The notes beneath the pieces are model-generated. The model saw nothing but the letters and a program-made list of their open reading frames with translations. It was not told the origin of the DNA and did no database searches. From assembly GCF_000741695.1 (NCBI RefSeq), contig NZ_JGZK01000002.1:186001-250000 (forward strand): a DNA stretch of 64,000 nt, in the 5' to 3' direction. Of this stretch, positions 1 through 7,422 are shown piece after piece (the stretch's first letter is position 1; each line of letters begins with the position of its first letter). The position numbers and the translations under genes are program-made. Origin of the DNA: Bifidobacterium reuteri DSM 23975. GTDB lineage: Bacteria > Actinomycetota > Actinomycetes > Actinomycetales > Bifidobacteriaceae.

Positions 1-936
1 CATGCTCTCCGGCACGGTGGCACGCACCGCATCCACGACCTCCAGCAGGAAGCGGGCACGGCCTTCCAGCCCACCGCCGTATTCGTCCGTACGCTCGTTG
101 CACAGCGGGTCAAGGAACTCGGAGATCAAGTACCCATGGGCCGCGTGAATCTCAATGGCCTGGAACCCTGCCGCCACAGCGCGGCCTGCAGCCGCCGCGA
201 ATGCTCCCACAATGCCGTGGATCTCATCGACGGACAGTTCGCGAGGCTTGTTCAGATTGCCGAACTCAATCGGCGAAGGAGCACGGTAGGCCAGCGCCCG
301 CTTCCTCGGGCACGCTCTCCCCTCATATCCGACCGGGAAGCAGCCGGTGGACGCCTTGCGCCCGGCATGATTGAGCTGCACGGCGGCAACGGCGCCAGCG
401 TTACGGATGCCGTCCACAATCCAGCGCCATGCGTCGATCTGCGCGTCCTCCCACAGACCCAGATCGCACGGCGAAATGCGGCCTTCCGGAGCCACGGCGG
501 TCGCTTCGGCGATGATCATGCCGAAACCGCCGAACGCGCGGGACACGTAATGCTGGTAGTGGAACGGCGTGGGCTTGCCGTCGCGGGCAAACGCGGAATA
601 CGTGCACATTGGCGGCAGCCAGATGCGGTTGCGCACGGTCACATCGCGCAGCCCCATCGGGGTGAACAGTCCGACCTTGTTCTTCTTGCCCTTATCGGAT
701 TCCTTAGCCACGTTCTTGCCTTTCTTCTCTGTCTTGCCGCTCCTGGCAGCTGCGCCGCCGGCCTTGCCATTGGACTTCTTGCCGGAGCCTTTTCCCTTCG
801 TCTTGTCCGCATCGCCGTTCAGCGCATCCGCACCCCTATCATCCGAATCAGATGCCGCCAATGTCACCGCTTTGAGCTCTGGGACATCGAATCCCCTGAA
901 ATCGAAATTGTTGTGCGTCAACGTATCGCCGCCCAT
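1..936 (-). CDS. NADH:flavin oxidoreductase / old yellow enzyme (3' part outside window)
   Basis: The reading frame starts at ATG 936 behind a good Shine-Dalgarno (GGAGGGG) and runs off the left edge, so only the first 312 residues are visible. From about residue 88 the product matches the old-yellow-enzyme family of FMN-dependent ene-reductases, YqjM-like: VGLFTPMGLRDVTVRNRI, PPMCTYSA, then QLNHAGRKAS and the EIHAAHGYL motif whose His residues bind substrate in this family. Enzymes of this group reduce activated C=C bonds with NAD(P)H. The odd part is the first 87 residues: an acidic start followed by a Lys/Gly/Ala-rich, low-complexity stretch (about residues 44-87) that is not part of the fold. 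Family assignment is secure; substrate unknown. Confidence 0.9.
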   Translation of the reverse strand, partial: MGGDTLTHNNFDFRGFDVPELKAVTLAASDSDDRGADALNGDADKTKGKGSGKKSNGKAGGAAARSGKTEKKGKNVAKESDKGKKNKVGLFTPMGLRDVTVRNRIWLPPMCTYSAFARDGKPTPFHYQHYVSRAFGGFGMIIAEATAVAPEGRISPCDLGLWEDAQIDAWRWIVDGIRNAGAVAAVQLNHAGRKASTGCFPVGYEGRACPRKRALAYRAPSPIEFGNLNKPRELSVDEIHGIVGAFAAAAGRAVAAGFQAIEIHAAHGYLISEFLDPLCNERTDEYGGGLEGRARFLLEVVDAVRATVPESM

Positions 937-1002
937 GAATCCCCTCCATTAACCGGCTGAGATTGCGGATACCGCCGGCCAAAGTATGTTGTATCGCATT
1001 TA

Positions 1003-1039
1003 TTGTAAAACGGGCGTCACCTCATTGAGGCAACGCCCG
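1003..1039 (-). terminator. Rho-independent terminator, leftward
   Basis: A 13-position stem (1011-1023 with 1027-1039, two internal mismatches, ATT loop) is followed on the minus strand by TTTTAC. It would stop transcripts coming leftward from the penicillin-binding protein gene or its downstream repeat block, before the oxidoreductase gene. Confidence 0.6.
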
Positions 1040-1119
1040 CAAACTATGTAATTGGCCTTTACAATTCGATCGGGCCGCTAGTGGTCTGTCTGTTAAATAA
1101 ATGAGTGCTTCAGCTTTTT

Positions 1120-1356
1120 CTCTCCCCCAGTCAGCTTCGCTGACAGCCCGCCCTGCAATCAGGGACGCGCTTCGCGCGCGGTTTGCCAGCTCGCCTGTCG
1201 GCTCGCACGTTGCCTACAGACAGCTCCGCTGTCTGCTTCACGGCAACGTCCCGTCAGAGGGGGCCGATACCGGCTTGTATGGCTCCCCTTGTCAGGACAG
1301 CACCGTAAAGCAAACAACGGAGCTGTTTGTAGGTGCTGTCCTGACAAGGGGAGCCT
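1120..1356. repeat. Dispersed palindromic repeat block 1
   Basis: Composite of the repeat family seen throughout the window: a CTCCCCCAGTCAGC...GCTGAC module (1122-1146), a long module ending CCCGTCAGAGGGGGCC (about 1150-1264), and a perfect 24-bp inverted repeat (1280-1303 with 1331-1354) enclosing a smaller hairpin around TGTTTG. The block fills most of the 454-bp gap between the oxidoreductase and the penicillin-binding protein gene. No coding sequence is apparent in that gap. Confidence 0.8.
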
Positions 1357-1389
1357 CCAATATATTCAACGAACTTCTGACGCGGCACA

Positions 1390-3666
1390 CTAGTTGTTGC
1401 TGTTGTTTCCGGAGTTGTTGTTATTGCTGTTGTTATTGCTGTTGTTGCTGCTGTTGTTGCTGCTGCTGTTATTGTTCGTGGTCGACTTCTGCGTACTGTA
1501 TGCACGTCCACCGATGCCCAACGTGGTGCCGCTGGCCGTGTACTTGGCCACCGGCTGCCCATAGTCGTTGTCGATCGGCAACTGCTTCTTGTCCGCATAG
1601 GCGTTCAGGAAGTTGCGCAGTGCAGGGGCGGCGATGGTGGAACCATCCCAGTAGCTGTTGTACACGCCGTTGATGCTCATGTTGGCGATACGGTGTGCGT
1701 ACGGGTTCTGGGCGTCGCCGACCACGGCGAACGTGGCGATCTGGTTCGGAATGAACGAACCACTGGAAACCGCCAAATCCTCGGAGGTACCGGTCTTACC
1801 GAACGACTTGCGCCCGTTGTTGAGCTGGAAGTTGCGGCCTTGACCGTCGGATCTGGTCACACCTTGGTTCAGCGTGTAGGCCAGCGTCTGGATGATGTCC
1901 TTGTCTACCGCTTGATGGCAATTGGCGGACGGCACCTTGAGCTCCTGGCCGTCGCCATTGGTCACCTTGGAGATGGCGATAGGGTTGCACTGCACGCCGT
2001 TCGCTGCATACACGGCGAAGATGGAGGCCATGGTCAGCGGGGAGACGTTGACCGAACCGATCATCATGGACGGCGTGAAGGATGCGGTCTTGTCGATGGT
2101 CTCGCCGGTTTTGGCGTCATGGTAGCCAAGCTCGGTGGCGGTGTCCGCCACCTTGCACAGCTTCATGATGGAGCCCATCGAAGCTTGGGTGGTGTTATGC
2201 GAACGCACCAGACCAAGGAACGGGCTTTCAGGATTCACCGTGGTGCCGAATGCATTCTGCACCTTCCAGGAATCAGTGCCGCCAGTGTATCGGTCGCAGG
2301 CGAAGTCGGTGGTCGGATACACGGTGGCCGTCTGCAGATTGTCGTTGATGGAGTGTCCGGCCTCCATCCACGCCACCAGATTGATGGGCTTCCACGAGGA
2401 GCCGATGGTCCAACCGGAGCCGCCGCCGTCCGCAAGATCGACAACGTAGTTCTGGCTGGTCTTCGTCGGATCGTTGGCTGCCTCAGGCGTGGCGTCATAA
2501 TACCGGTTCAGACCAAAGCCGAGCACTTCGCCGGTACCCGGCTTGACAGCGGCCATCGCGATTTCCATGCCGCTGGAATCGTTCGGTGGAATCGTGTTGC
2601 GCGCAGTGTCCATCAGCATGGAGTTGGCGTCCACGTCGAGCGTGGTGACGATCTTCAGGCCACCTTCCTGCAGCAACTTGTATCGCTCTTCCTGGGTCTT
2701 GCCGAATTCCTCGGAGTTCTGGATGCGATGCACCACGTAATCGCAGAAGAACGCGTAGTCGCCGGTATCCTGGCAACCGACATTCACATTCTGTACTTTC
2801 AGCGTGTCCTTCAGCGGAATGGCCTTGTCTTTCTTGGCCTCTTCCTGCGTGATGTAGCCTTCCTGAGCCATCAGGTCGAGTACGATGTTGCGCTGCTTCT
2901 CACTTTCCGCCTGGTTGCTTTCAATCAACGGATCGTATTGGTTCGGGTTCTTGGTGATCGAGGCGATGGTCGCCGCCTGAATCGGGGTCAGTTCGGAAGC
3001 GGACGTGCTGAAGTAACGCTGGGCCGCAGTCTCCACACCGTACAGGTTGCTGCCGAACTGGGCGATATTGAGGTATCCCTGCAGGATCTCCGCCTTGGAG
3101 TACTTCTTCTCCATCTGCACGGAAATGAGCATCTCGCGGATCTTTCGGGCAATGGTGTCCTCGGTGGCATGGTACTGGGCGATGGAGTCGTCATCCTCAA
3201 TGGCCTGCATCAGCAGCACGTTCTTGACATACTGCTGGGTCAGGGAGGAGCCGCCCTGCTGGGACTTCTGCAGCATGTAGGTCTGCACGAAGGCTCGCAT
3301 CACGCCCTGTACATCCACGCCTGCATGTGACCAGAAGCGGCGGTCCTCGCGCGCCACCACAGCCTGCTGCATGGCTTTGGAGATGTTCTTCAGGGGCACC
3401 ACGATACGGTTCTGGTTGTAGAACGTGGCGATCACAGTCGTGCCATCGTTCGCATACATGGTCGACTTCTGCGGAAGGTTAGTCACGTCGAAGTCCACGT
3501 TCTCCACCTTCAACGAGGGGATGACCGCCTTGGCGGCCTTGTTCGCGCCGAACACGCCCGGCACGAACAGCACGCTGGCCACCACGCCGCCAGACACGGC
3601 AAGCATGATGTACGCGAGCAGGAGGACAAACACACGACGAACTGTCAGGGACTTCTTTTTGGGCAT
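1390..3666 (-). CDS. Class A penicillin-binding protein (bifunctional transglycosylase/transpeptidase)
   Basis: A 758-residue membrane-anchored peptidoglycan synthase. After a basic cytoplasmic tail (MPKKKSLTVRR) comes one membrane segment (about residues 12-34), then the GT51 glycosyltransferase domain with EDRRFWSHAG and GGSSLTQQYVKN, then the penicillin-binding transpeptidase with the SxxK serine in GSSWKPIN, the SHN motif and KTGTSE. The catalytic sets of both activities are present. An upstream TTG at 3726 stays in frame, but ATG 3666 gives the usual short basic N-terminus and has GGGG in front. The C-terminus carries an unusual 33-residue Asn/Ser tail (after YSTQKST) encoded by GTT/GCT-like triplet repeats on the plus strand. 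It probably polymerises and cross-links peptidoglycan during growth. Confidence 0.95.
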   Translation of the reverse strand: MPKKKSLTVRRVFVLLLAYIMLAVSGGVVASVLFVPGVFGANKAAKAVIPSLKVENVDFDVTNLPQKSTMYANDGTTVIATFYNQNRIVVPLKNISKAMQQAVVAREDRRFWSHAGVDVQGVMRAFVQTYMLQKSQQGGSSLTQQYVKNVLLMQAIEDDDSIAQYHATEDTIARKIREMLISVQMEKKYSKAEILQGYLNIAQFGSNLYGVETAAQRYFSTSASELTPIQAATIASITKNPNQYDPLIESNQAESEKQRNIVLDLMAQEGYITQEEAKKDKAIPLKDTLKVQNVNVGCQDTGDYAFFCDYVVHRIQNSEEFGKTQEERYKLLQEGGLKIVTTLDVDANSMLMDTARNTIPPNDSSGMEIAMAAVKPGTGEVLGFGLNRYYDATPEAANDPTKTSQNYVVDLADGGGSGWTIGSSWKPINLVAWMEAGHSINDNLQTATVYPTTDFACDRYTGGTDSWKVQNAFGTTVNPESPFLGLVRSHNTTQASMGSIMKLCKVADTATELGYHDAKTGETIDKTASFTPSMMIGSVNVSPLTMASIFAVYAANGVQCNPIAISKVTNGDGQELKVPSANCHQAVDKDIIQTLAYTLNQGVTRSDGQGRNFQLNNGRKSFGKTGTSEDLAVSSGSFIPNQIATFAVVGDAQNPYAHRIANMSINGVYNSYWDGSTIAAPALRNFLNAYADKKQLPIDNDYGQPVAKYTASGTTLGIGGRAYSTQKSTTNNNSSSNNSSNNSNNNSNNNNSGNNSNN

Positions 3667-3821
3667 GGGCCCCATTCTAAATGGCCCGGCGTACCAATCC
3701 AATGGCCCGCCCGCGTATCCAGTCAATCATCACAAGAACCGCACTAGCGTAACGTTTGCTGGACATCAGCCGAATACGCCGGGCCAATCATTTCGTCAAC
3801 AAAATTGACATTTGCTTGCAG

Positions 3822-3980
3822 ACTACCCCTCAGTCGGCTTCGCCGACAGCTCCCCTGACAAGGGGAGCCTGCGCATATCTATGCAACGTGCACAGCTAGT
3901 ATCCCGCATCATTAATTCGTAATTATATTTTTCGGCCCCCTTGTCAGAGCTGGCCCGCAAAGCGGGACTGAGGGGCAGTC
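3822..3980. repeat. Dispersed palindromic repeat block 2 (two modules in opposite orientation)
   Basis: Module CTACCCCTCAGTCGGC...AAGGGGAGCC lies at 3822-3869 and a related copy in the opposite orientation at 3934-3980, making a long interrupted inverted repeat with an AT-rich centre. It occupies the 329-bp gap between the penicillin-binding protein start and the end of the Crp-family gene. No gene is seen in the gap. Confidence 0.8.
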
Positions 3981-3995
3981 GTTTCGTCAGCACAA

Positions 3996-4715
3996 TCAGC
4001 GTCGTGAGCGGCGAATCAGCATGCCCGGCTGGAAGATGATGATGGAGCGGCCATCGCGCGCGATCCAGCCGCGGTTCGAAAAGTCCATAAGCGCCTTGTT
4101 CACGGTCTCGCGACTGGACCCCACCAGCTGCGCGAGCTCCTCCTGTGTCAGGTCATGCGGCACTTTCAGCCCCTGTTCCACCGGCTCACCGAAGCGGGAG
4201 CCCAAGTTGAGCAGGGTTTTGGCGAGCCTAGCCGGCACGTCCATGAAGACCAGATCGGAAATGCGCTCGTTGTTGGCCCGCTGGCGATTGGCCATGACCT
4301 GAAGCATGTCGATGGCCACGCGCGGATGCTCGTCCAGCCAAGCGAACAACGCATCATGCTCCAACGAAACCACCCGCGTGCCGTGGCTCATCGCCACGGC
4401 CGACGCGGTACGCGGGCCACCGTTCGGGTCGAATACAGGTATCTCGCCCAGCACCTCGCCGGGGGCGTGGATGGACAGCAGCTGCACGCGGTCGTCGGTG
4501 GATGTGCGGATCAGCTTGACACGGCCACGCTCGAGCAGATACATGCGATGATCCGTATCGCCTTCGGAGAAGATGTAATCGCCCTTGTCGAAGACCGCAC
4601 GTTGCAGATGCGGGATGAGCTCCTCGGCCTCAGCGGGGGAAACCTGCTTGAACAGTGCCGTCTGCAGCAGAATGTTCTCCTCGTCGGAGAACATGTTCGG
4701 AGTCTCTACGCCCAT
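3996..4715 (-). CDS. Crp/Fnr-family transcriptional regulator
   Basis: 239 residues with the standard two-domain layout: an N-terminal cyclic-nucleotide-binding beta-roll (about 15-130) with GEVLGEIPVFDPNGGPRTAS at the phosphate-binding cassette position, a long dimer helix, and a C-terminal winged helix (LTQEELAQLVGSSRETVNKAL, about 190-215). Proteins of this type in actinobacteria (GlxR/Cmr group) bind TGTGA-N6-TCACA sites. A near-consensus site overlaps its own promoter, pointing to autoregulation. It follows lplA on the same strand. The Glu and Arg typical of cAMP contact are present, so nucleotide binding is likely but not proven. Confidence 0.92.
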   Translation of the reverse strand: MGVETPNMFSDEENILLQTALFKQVSPAEAEELIPHLQRAVFDKGDYIFSEGDTDHRMYLLERGRVKLIRTSTDDRVQLLSIHAPGEVLGEIPVFDPNGGPRTASAVAMSHGTRVVSLEHDALFAWLDEHPRVAIDMLQVMANRQRANNERISDLVFMDVPARLAKTLLNLGSRFGEPVEQGLKVPHDLTQEELAQLVGSSRETVNKALMDFSNRGWIARDGRSIIIFQPGMLIRRSRR

Positions 4716-4759
4716 CGCACCGTCCTTATTGCCTTACGCCACCTTCGGCCACTCGCACT

Positions 4760-4788
4760 ATTGTAACGCGCCTCACATGAACCGTCAG
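4760..4788 (-). promoter_or_regulatory. Promoter of the Crp-family gene with overlapping Crp/GlxR-like site
   Basis: On the minus strand CTGACG (4783-4788), a 17-bp spacer and TACAAT (4760-4765) form a sigma70-type promoter about 45 bp before the start codon. TGTGA-GGCGCG-TTACA (4762-4777) matches the TGTGA-N6-TCACA consensus with one mismatch and overlaps the -10, as expected for autorepression. The -35 lies over the lplA stop codon. Confidence 0.5.
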
Positions 4789-6200
4789 GATTTGTTCACC
4801 AGTGACTGACGAGGCTGCCCCGGCCGATCTGGCAGGCCACCGGGCTCACCGCCCCGCTCGACGAGCCACGCGAGCAGATGATTGATGACCCGCTCCCGAC
4901 TCAGCCCGGTCTGGCTTCTGAGCGGATCGACCCGTTTCACAGCGGATTTCACCGCCTTGTCCGACATCTTCTCCCGACTGGTGTTGAGCACCTCGCCCAT
5001 AGCCACGGCATCGATGTCATAAGCCAATGTGACATGATGCAGCACGGCTCCGGTAACCGCGCCGACCGTCTGGCTCTCGGCCCGCCCGTCCGCACCTGTT
5101 CCTTCAGAGGATTGCCGTATCCCATCGCCCCGCACAACAGGGAACCTGCGTTGCGCCGCTCCCCCGATCTTGCCATACTGCGAGGCGATGTCGTTCAGTC
5201 CCGAGAATCGCACGTCGAGACCCAACTCCCGCAACGCCTCGACCAGCCACCAGTCGCACAACCGATAGGATTCCTCGATGCTGACACCTTGCACGAAGTC
5301 AAGCGGCGCATACAGGGAGTAGGTGATGGTGTTGCCAGGCTCGATGAACATCGCGCCACCGCCGGTGCATCTGCGCACCACGCTGAACCCGCGCTGCTCG
5401 GCGATGTCAAGGTTCACTTCGTCGGGTGCCGACTGGAATCGCCCGATCACCACTGCAGAGGCCGCCCATTCCCAGATGCGCAGGGTCGGAGGCCGCAGGC
5501 CGGATGCGACCTCGCGCGCCCAGGTCTCATCGATTCGCATCTGCTCAGCGGGAAGTCGCGGCTGATCATGGATGACGGTGAGCTGCGGCAACAACTGCGC
5601 CCAGCGGGATGCGTAGTTCGCTTGATTGTCGGGCAGAACGCCGGCTGCCATTGCGGAAACGCCAGGTACCGCAGAGTGCTGAGCGGAGTCCTTATATATA
5701 GAGTCCTTATATATAGGGTCTTTGCGAATAGGAGCCTGCGGCATTACCGAGGTAAGCGATGCTGTTGACGGCACCGAGTGGCGCATGATCTGCTCCAAAG
5801 CCCGGGTGAAAGCGGTTTCGATGGCTTTGGCATCCGTACCGATCAGATTGCAGTCAGGATGAGAGTCAATCACCGATTGCACTGACGCTCCAGCGACGAG
5901 CGCCTGTTCGATGGCCTGCAGGAACCCTGCCGACGCCAAGTCGTCCGACGCCTCCACAAAGAAATCGCCATCCAGTTTGCACGACCGCACGGCACCGTTT
6001 GGCCGCGCAGCACTATTCGATTGCACAGCACTATTTGGCGGCAGGGCACTGTTCGGATGAGTAGTACCGTTTGGCTGCATATCACCATCCGATTGTGCAC
6101 TGCCATTCATCTGCAAGGTCACATTGACAGCCACCAACTTGCCGCCCGGCGTTTTCGCTTCACCTCGGCCCATTATCGCTTCGCCCACGATGCCCACCAT
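4785..6200 (-). CDS. lplA: Lipoate-protein ligase A with N-terminal accessory domain
   Basis: A 471-residue protein related to lipoate-protein ligase, which activates lipoate with ATP and attaches it to a lysine of lipoyl domains such as GcvH. The catalytic part (about 210-440) has the signature RRCTGGGAMF followed by GNTITYS and the GKIGGAAQRR lysine motif. Unusually, the N-terminus (GGKLVAVNV... then LDGDFFVEASDDL) resembles the accessory domain that follows the catalytic part in E. coli LplA or is a separate LplB chain in some archaea; here it comes first. Asn/Pro-rich imperfect repeats (about 37-68) interrupt this domain, and a short duplication (IYKDS twice) lies in the linker. ATG 6173 is an alternative start. 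The likely acceptor, gcvH, lies 5 kb upstream. Confidence 0.85.
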   Translation of the reverse strand: MVGIVGEAIMGRGEAKTPGGKLVAVNVTLQMNGSAQSDGDMQPNGTTHPNSALPPNSAVQSNSAARPNGAVRSCKLDGDFFVEASDDLASAGFLQAIEQALVAGASVQSVIDSHPDCNLIGTDAKAIETAFTRALEQIMRHSVPSTASLTSVMPQAPIRKDPIYKDSIYKDSAQHSAVPGVSAMAAGVLPDNQANYASRWAQLLPQLTVIHDQPRLPAEQMRIDETWAREVASGLRPPTLRIWEWAASAVVIGRFQSAPDEVNLDIAEQRGFSVVRRCTGGGAMFIEPGNTITYSLYAPLDFVQGVSIEESYRLCDWWLVEALRELGLDVRFSGLNDIASQYGKIGGAAQRRFPVVRGDGIRQSSEGTGADGRAESQTVGAVTGAVLHHVTLAYDIDAVAMGEVLNTSREKMSDKAVKSAVKRVDPLRSQTGLSRERVINHLLAWLVERGGEPGGLPDRPGQPRQSLVNKS

Positions 6201-6202
6201 AG

Positions 6203-6247
6203 CAAATAAACAAATCCGCCCATCCCCGGTCCTGGGAATGGGCGGAT
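6203..6247 (-). terminator. Rho-independent terminator after leuB
   Basis: Stem ATCCGCCCAT paired with ATGGGCGGAT (6214-6247, inner CCC/GGG pairs) followed on the minus strand by TTGTTTATTTG. It lies between leuB and lplA, so the two are probably separate transcription units. Confidence 0.7.
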
Positions 6248-6265
6248 GAGCACTAGACGGGCGCG

Positions 6266-7297
6266 TCAGATGCGGGCCAGAATGTCCTTGCCGACCTGGT
6301 CGGTGGTGCGCACGGTGGAACCGAGCTCCTCGATGTCCGCCTCCACAGCCGCGTGGATCTTCTTGGCCGCGTCGTCGAAACCGAGATGCTCAAGCAGCAT
6401 GGCCGCAGACAGAATCGCGGCGGTCGGGTTGGCCTTGTTCTGGCCGGCGATGTCCGGAGCGGAACCGTGAATCGGCTCGAACATGGACGGATACTCGTCG
6501 GACGCATTGATGCAGCCGGAAGCGGAGTATCCCACGCCGCCCACCACGGCACCGGCTTCGTCGGTGATGATGTCGCCGAAGAGGTTATCGGTCAGAATCA
6601 CGTCGAAGCGGGACGGGTTCGACACCAGGAAGATGGTTGTGGCGTCGATATGCAGGTAGTCGTGGGTGACCTCGGGGTATTCCTCGGCGACCCTGTCCAC
6701 GATGCGCTGCCACATATCGCCTGCATTGACGAGCACGTTCTTCTTATGCACCAACGTCACATGCTTGCGGCGCTTCATGGCGAGCTTGAACGCATAACGC
6801 ACCACGCGCTCCACGCCATAGGCGGTATTGATGGACACCTCGGTGGCCACCTCGTTCGGGGTGCCGCGACGGACCGCGCCGCCTGCACCGCAGTACAGGC
6901 CTTCGGTGCCCTCGCGCACGACCACGAAGTCGATGTCACCAGGGTTGGCCAGCGGCGAGGTGACGCCCTTGTACAGCTTGGAAGGACGCAGGTTCACGTA
7001 CTGGTCGAGGTCGAAACGGAGCTTCAGGAGCAGGCCGCGCTCCAGAATGCCAGCCTTGATGCGCGGGTCGCCGACCGCACCGAGCAGAATGGCGTCGTTG
7101 GCCTTGATGCGCTCCTCTTCCTCCTCCGGAAGAATCGAGCCATCGCGCAGATACCGTTCGGCACCGAGATCGAACTGCTCGTATTCGAAGTCCGCGACAC
7201 CTTCAGCGGCTTTTTCCAAGGCCTTCTGCGCCCACGGGGTGACTTCCTTGCCGATGCCGTCTCCAGGAATGACGGCGATTTTGTATGTCTTTGCCAT
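6266..7297 (-). CDS. leuB: 3-isopropylmalate dehydrogenase
   Basis: 343 residues. It catalyses the oxidative decarboxylation of 3-isopropylmalate in leucine synthesis, using NAD and a divalent metal. Seen in the sequence: [13 protein letters not shown] at the start, the [13 protein letters not shown] metal/substrate motif and [16 protein letters not shown], with length and order typical of the beta-decarboxylating dehydrogenase family. [11 protein letters not shown], and the absence of the isocitrate-specific loop, favour LeuB over isocitrate or tartrate dehydrogenase. No other leucine gene is adjacent. Confidence 0.92.
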   Translation of the reverse strand: MAKTYKIAVIPGDGIGKEVTPWAQKALEKAAEGVADFEYEQFDLGAERYLRDGSILPEEEEERIKANDAILLGAVGDPRIKAGILERGLLLKLRFDLDQYVNLRPSKLYKGVTSPLANPGDIDFVVVREGTEGLYCGAGGAVRRGTPNEVATEVSINTAYGVERVVRYAFKLAMKRRKHVTLVHKKNVLVNAGDMWQRIVDRVAEEYPEVTHDYLHIDATTIFLVSNPSRFDVILTDNLFGDIITDEAGAVVGGVGYSASGCINASDEYPSMFEPIHGSAPDIAGQNKANPTAAILSAAMLLEHLGFDDAAKKIHAAVEADIEELGSTVRTTDQVGKDILARI

Positions 7298-7422
7298 AGT
7301 TCAAGGAGCCTAGTCGCGTGGTCATCTGATGACCCGAACCGGCTCAGCTGGTGGACATGGCCGCAGTCCACGGCCGTAGTTCACAGCCGCAGTCCGCGGC
7401 CGCAGCCCACAACGTTGGCGGC

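Noticed and set aside
136..960. 274-codon plus-strand frame at the left edge
   Set aside because: Antisense to the old-yellow-enzyme gene, no ribosome-binding site and no protein-like pattern.
1693..3330. 545-codon open frame on the plus strand
   Set aside because: It is the exact antisense of the penicillin-binding protein gene, which has all family motifs; the long frame comes from GC-biased codon positions.
5690..5725. CTTATATATA repeats as a promoter
   Set aside because: They lie inside the lplA reading frame and encode the duplicated IYKDS; coding explanation is enough.
1..6200. SirTM/macrodomain-type lipoyl-ADP-ribosylation operon (ligase, GcvH-like, flavin reductase)
   Set aside because: No sirtuin or macrodomain gene is present and the genes are not in one operon; only the loose GcvH/ligase link is kept as a finding.
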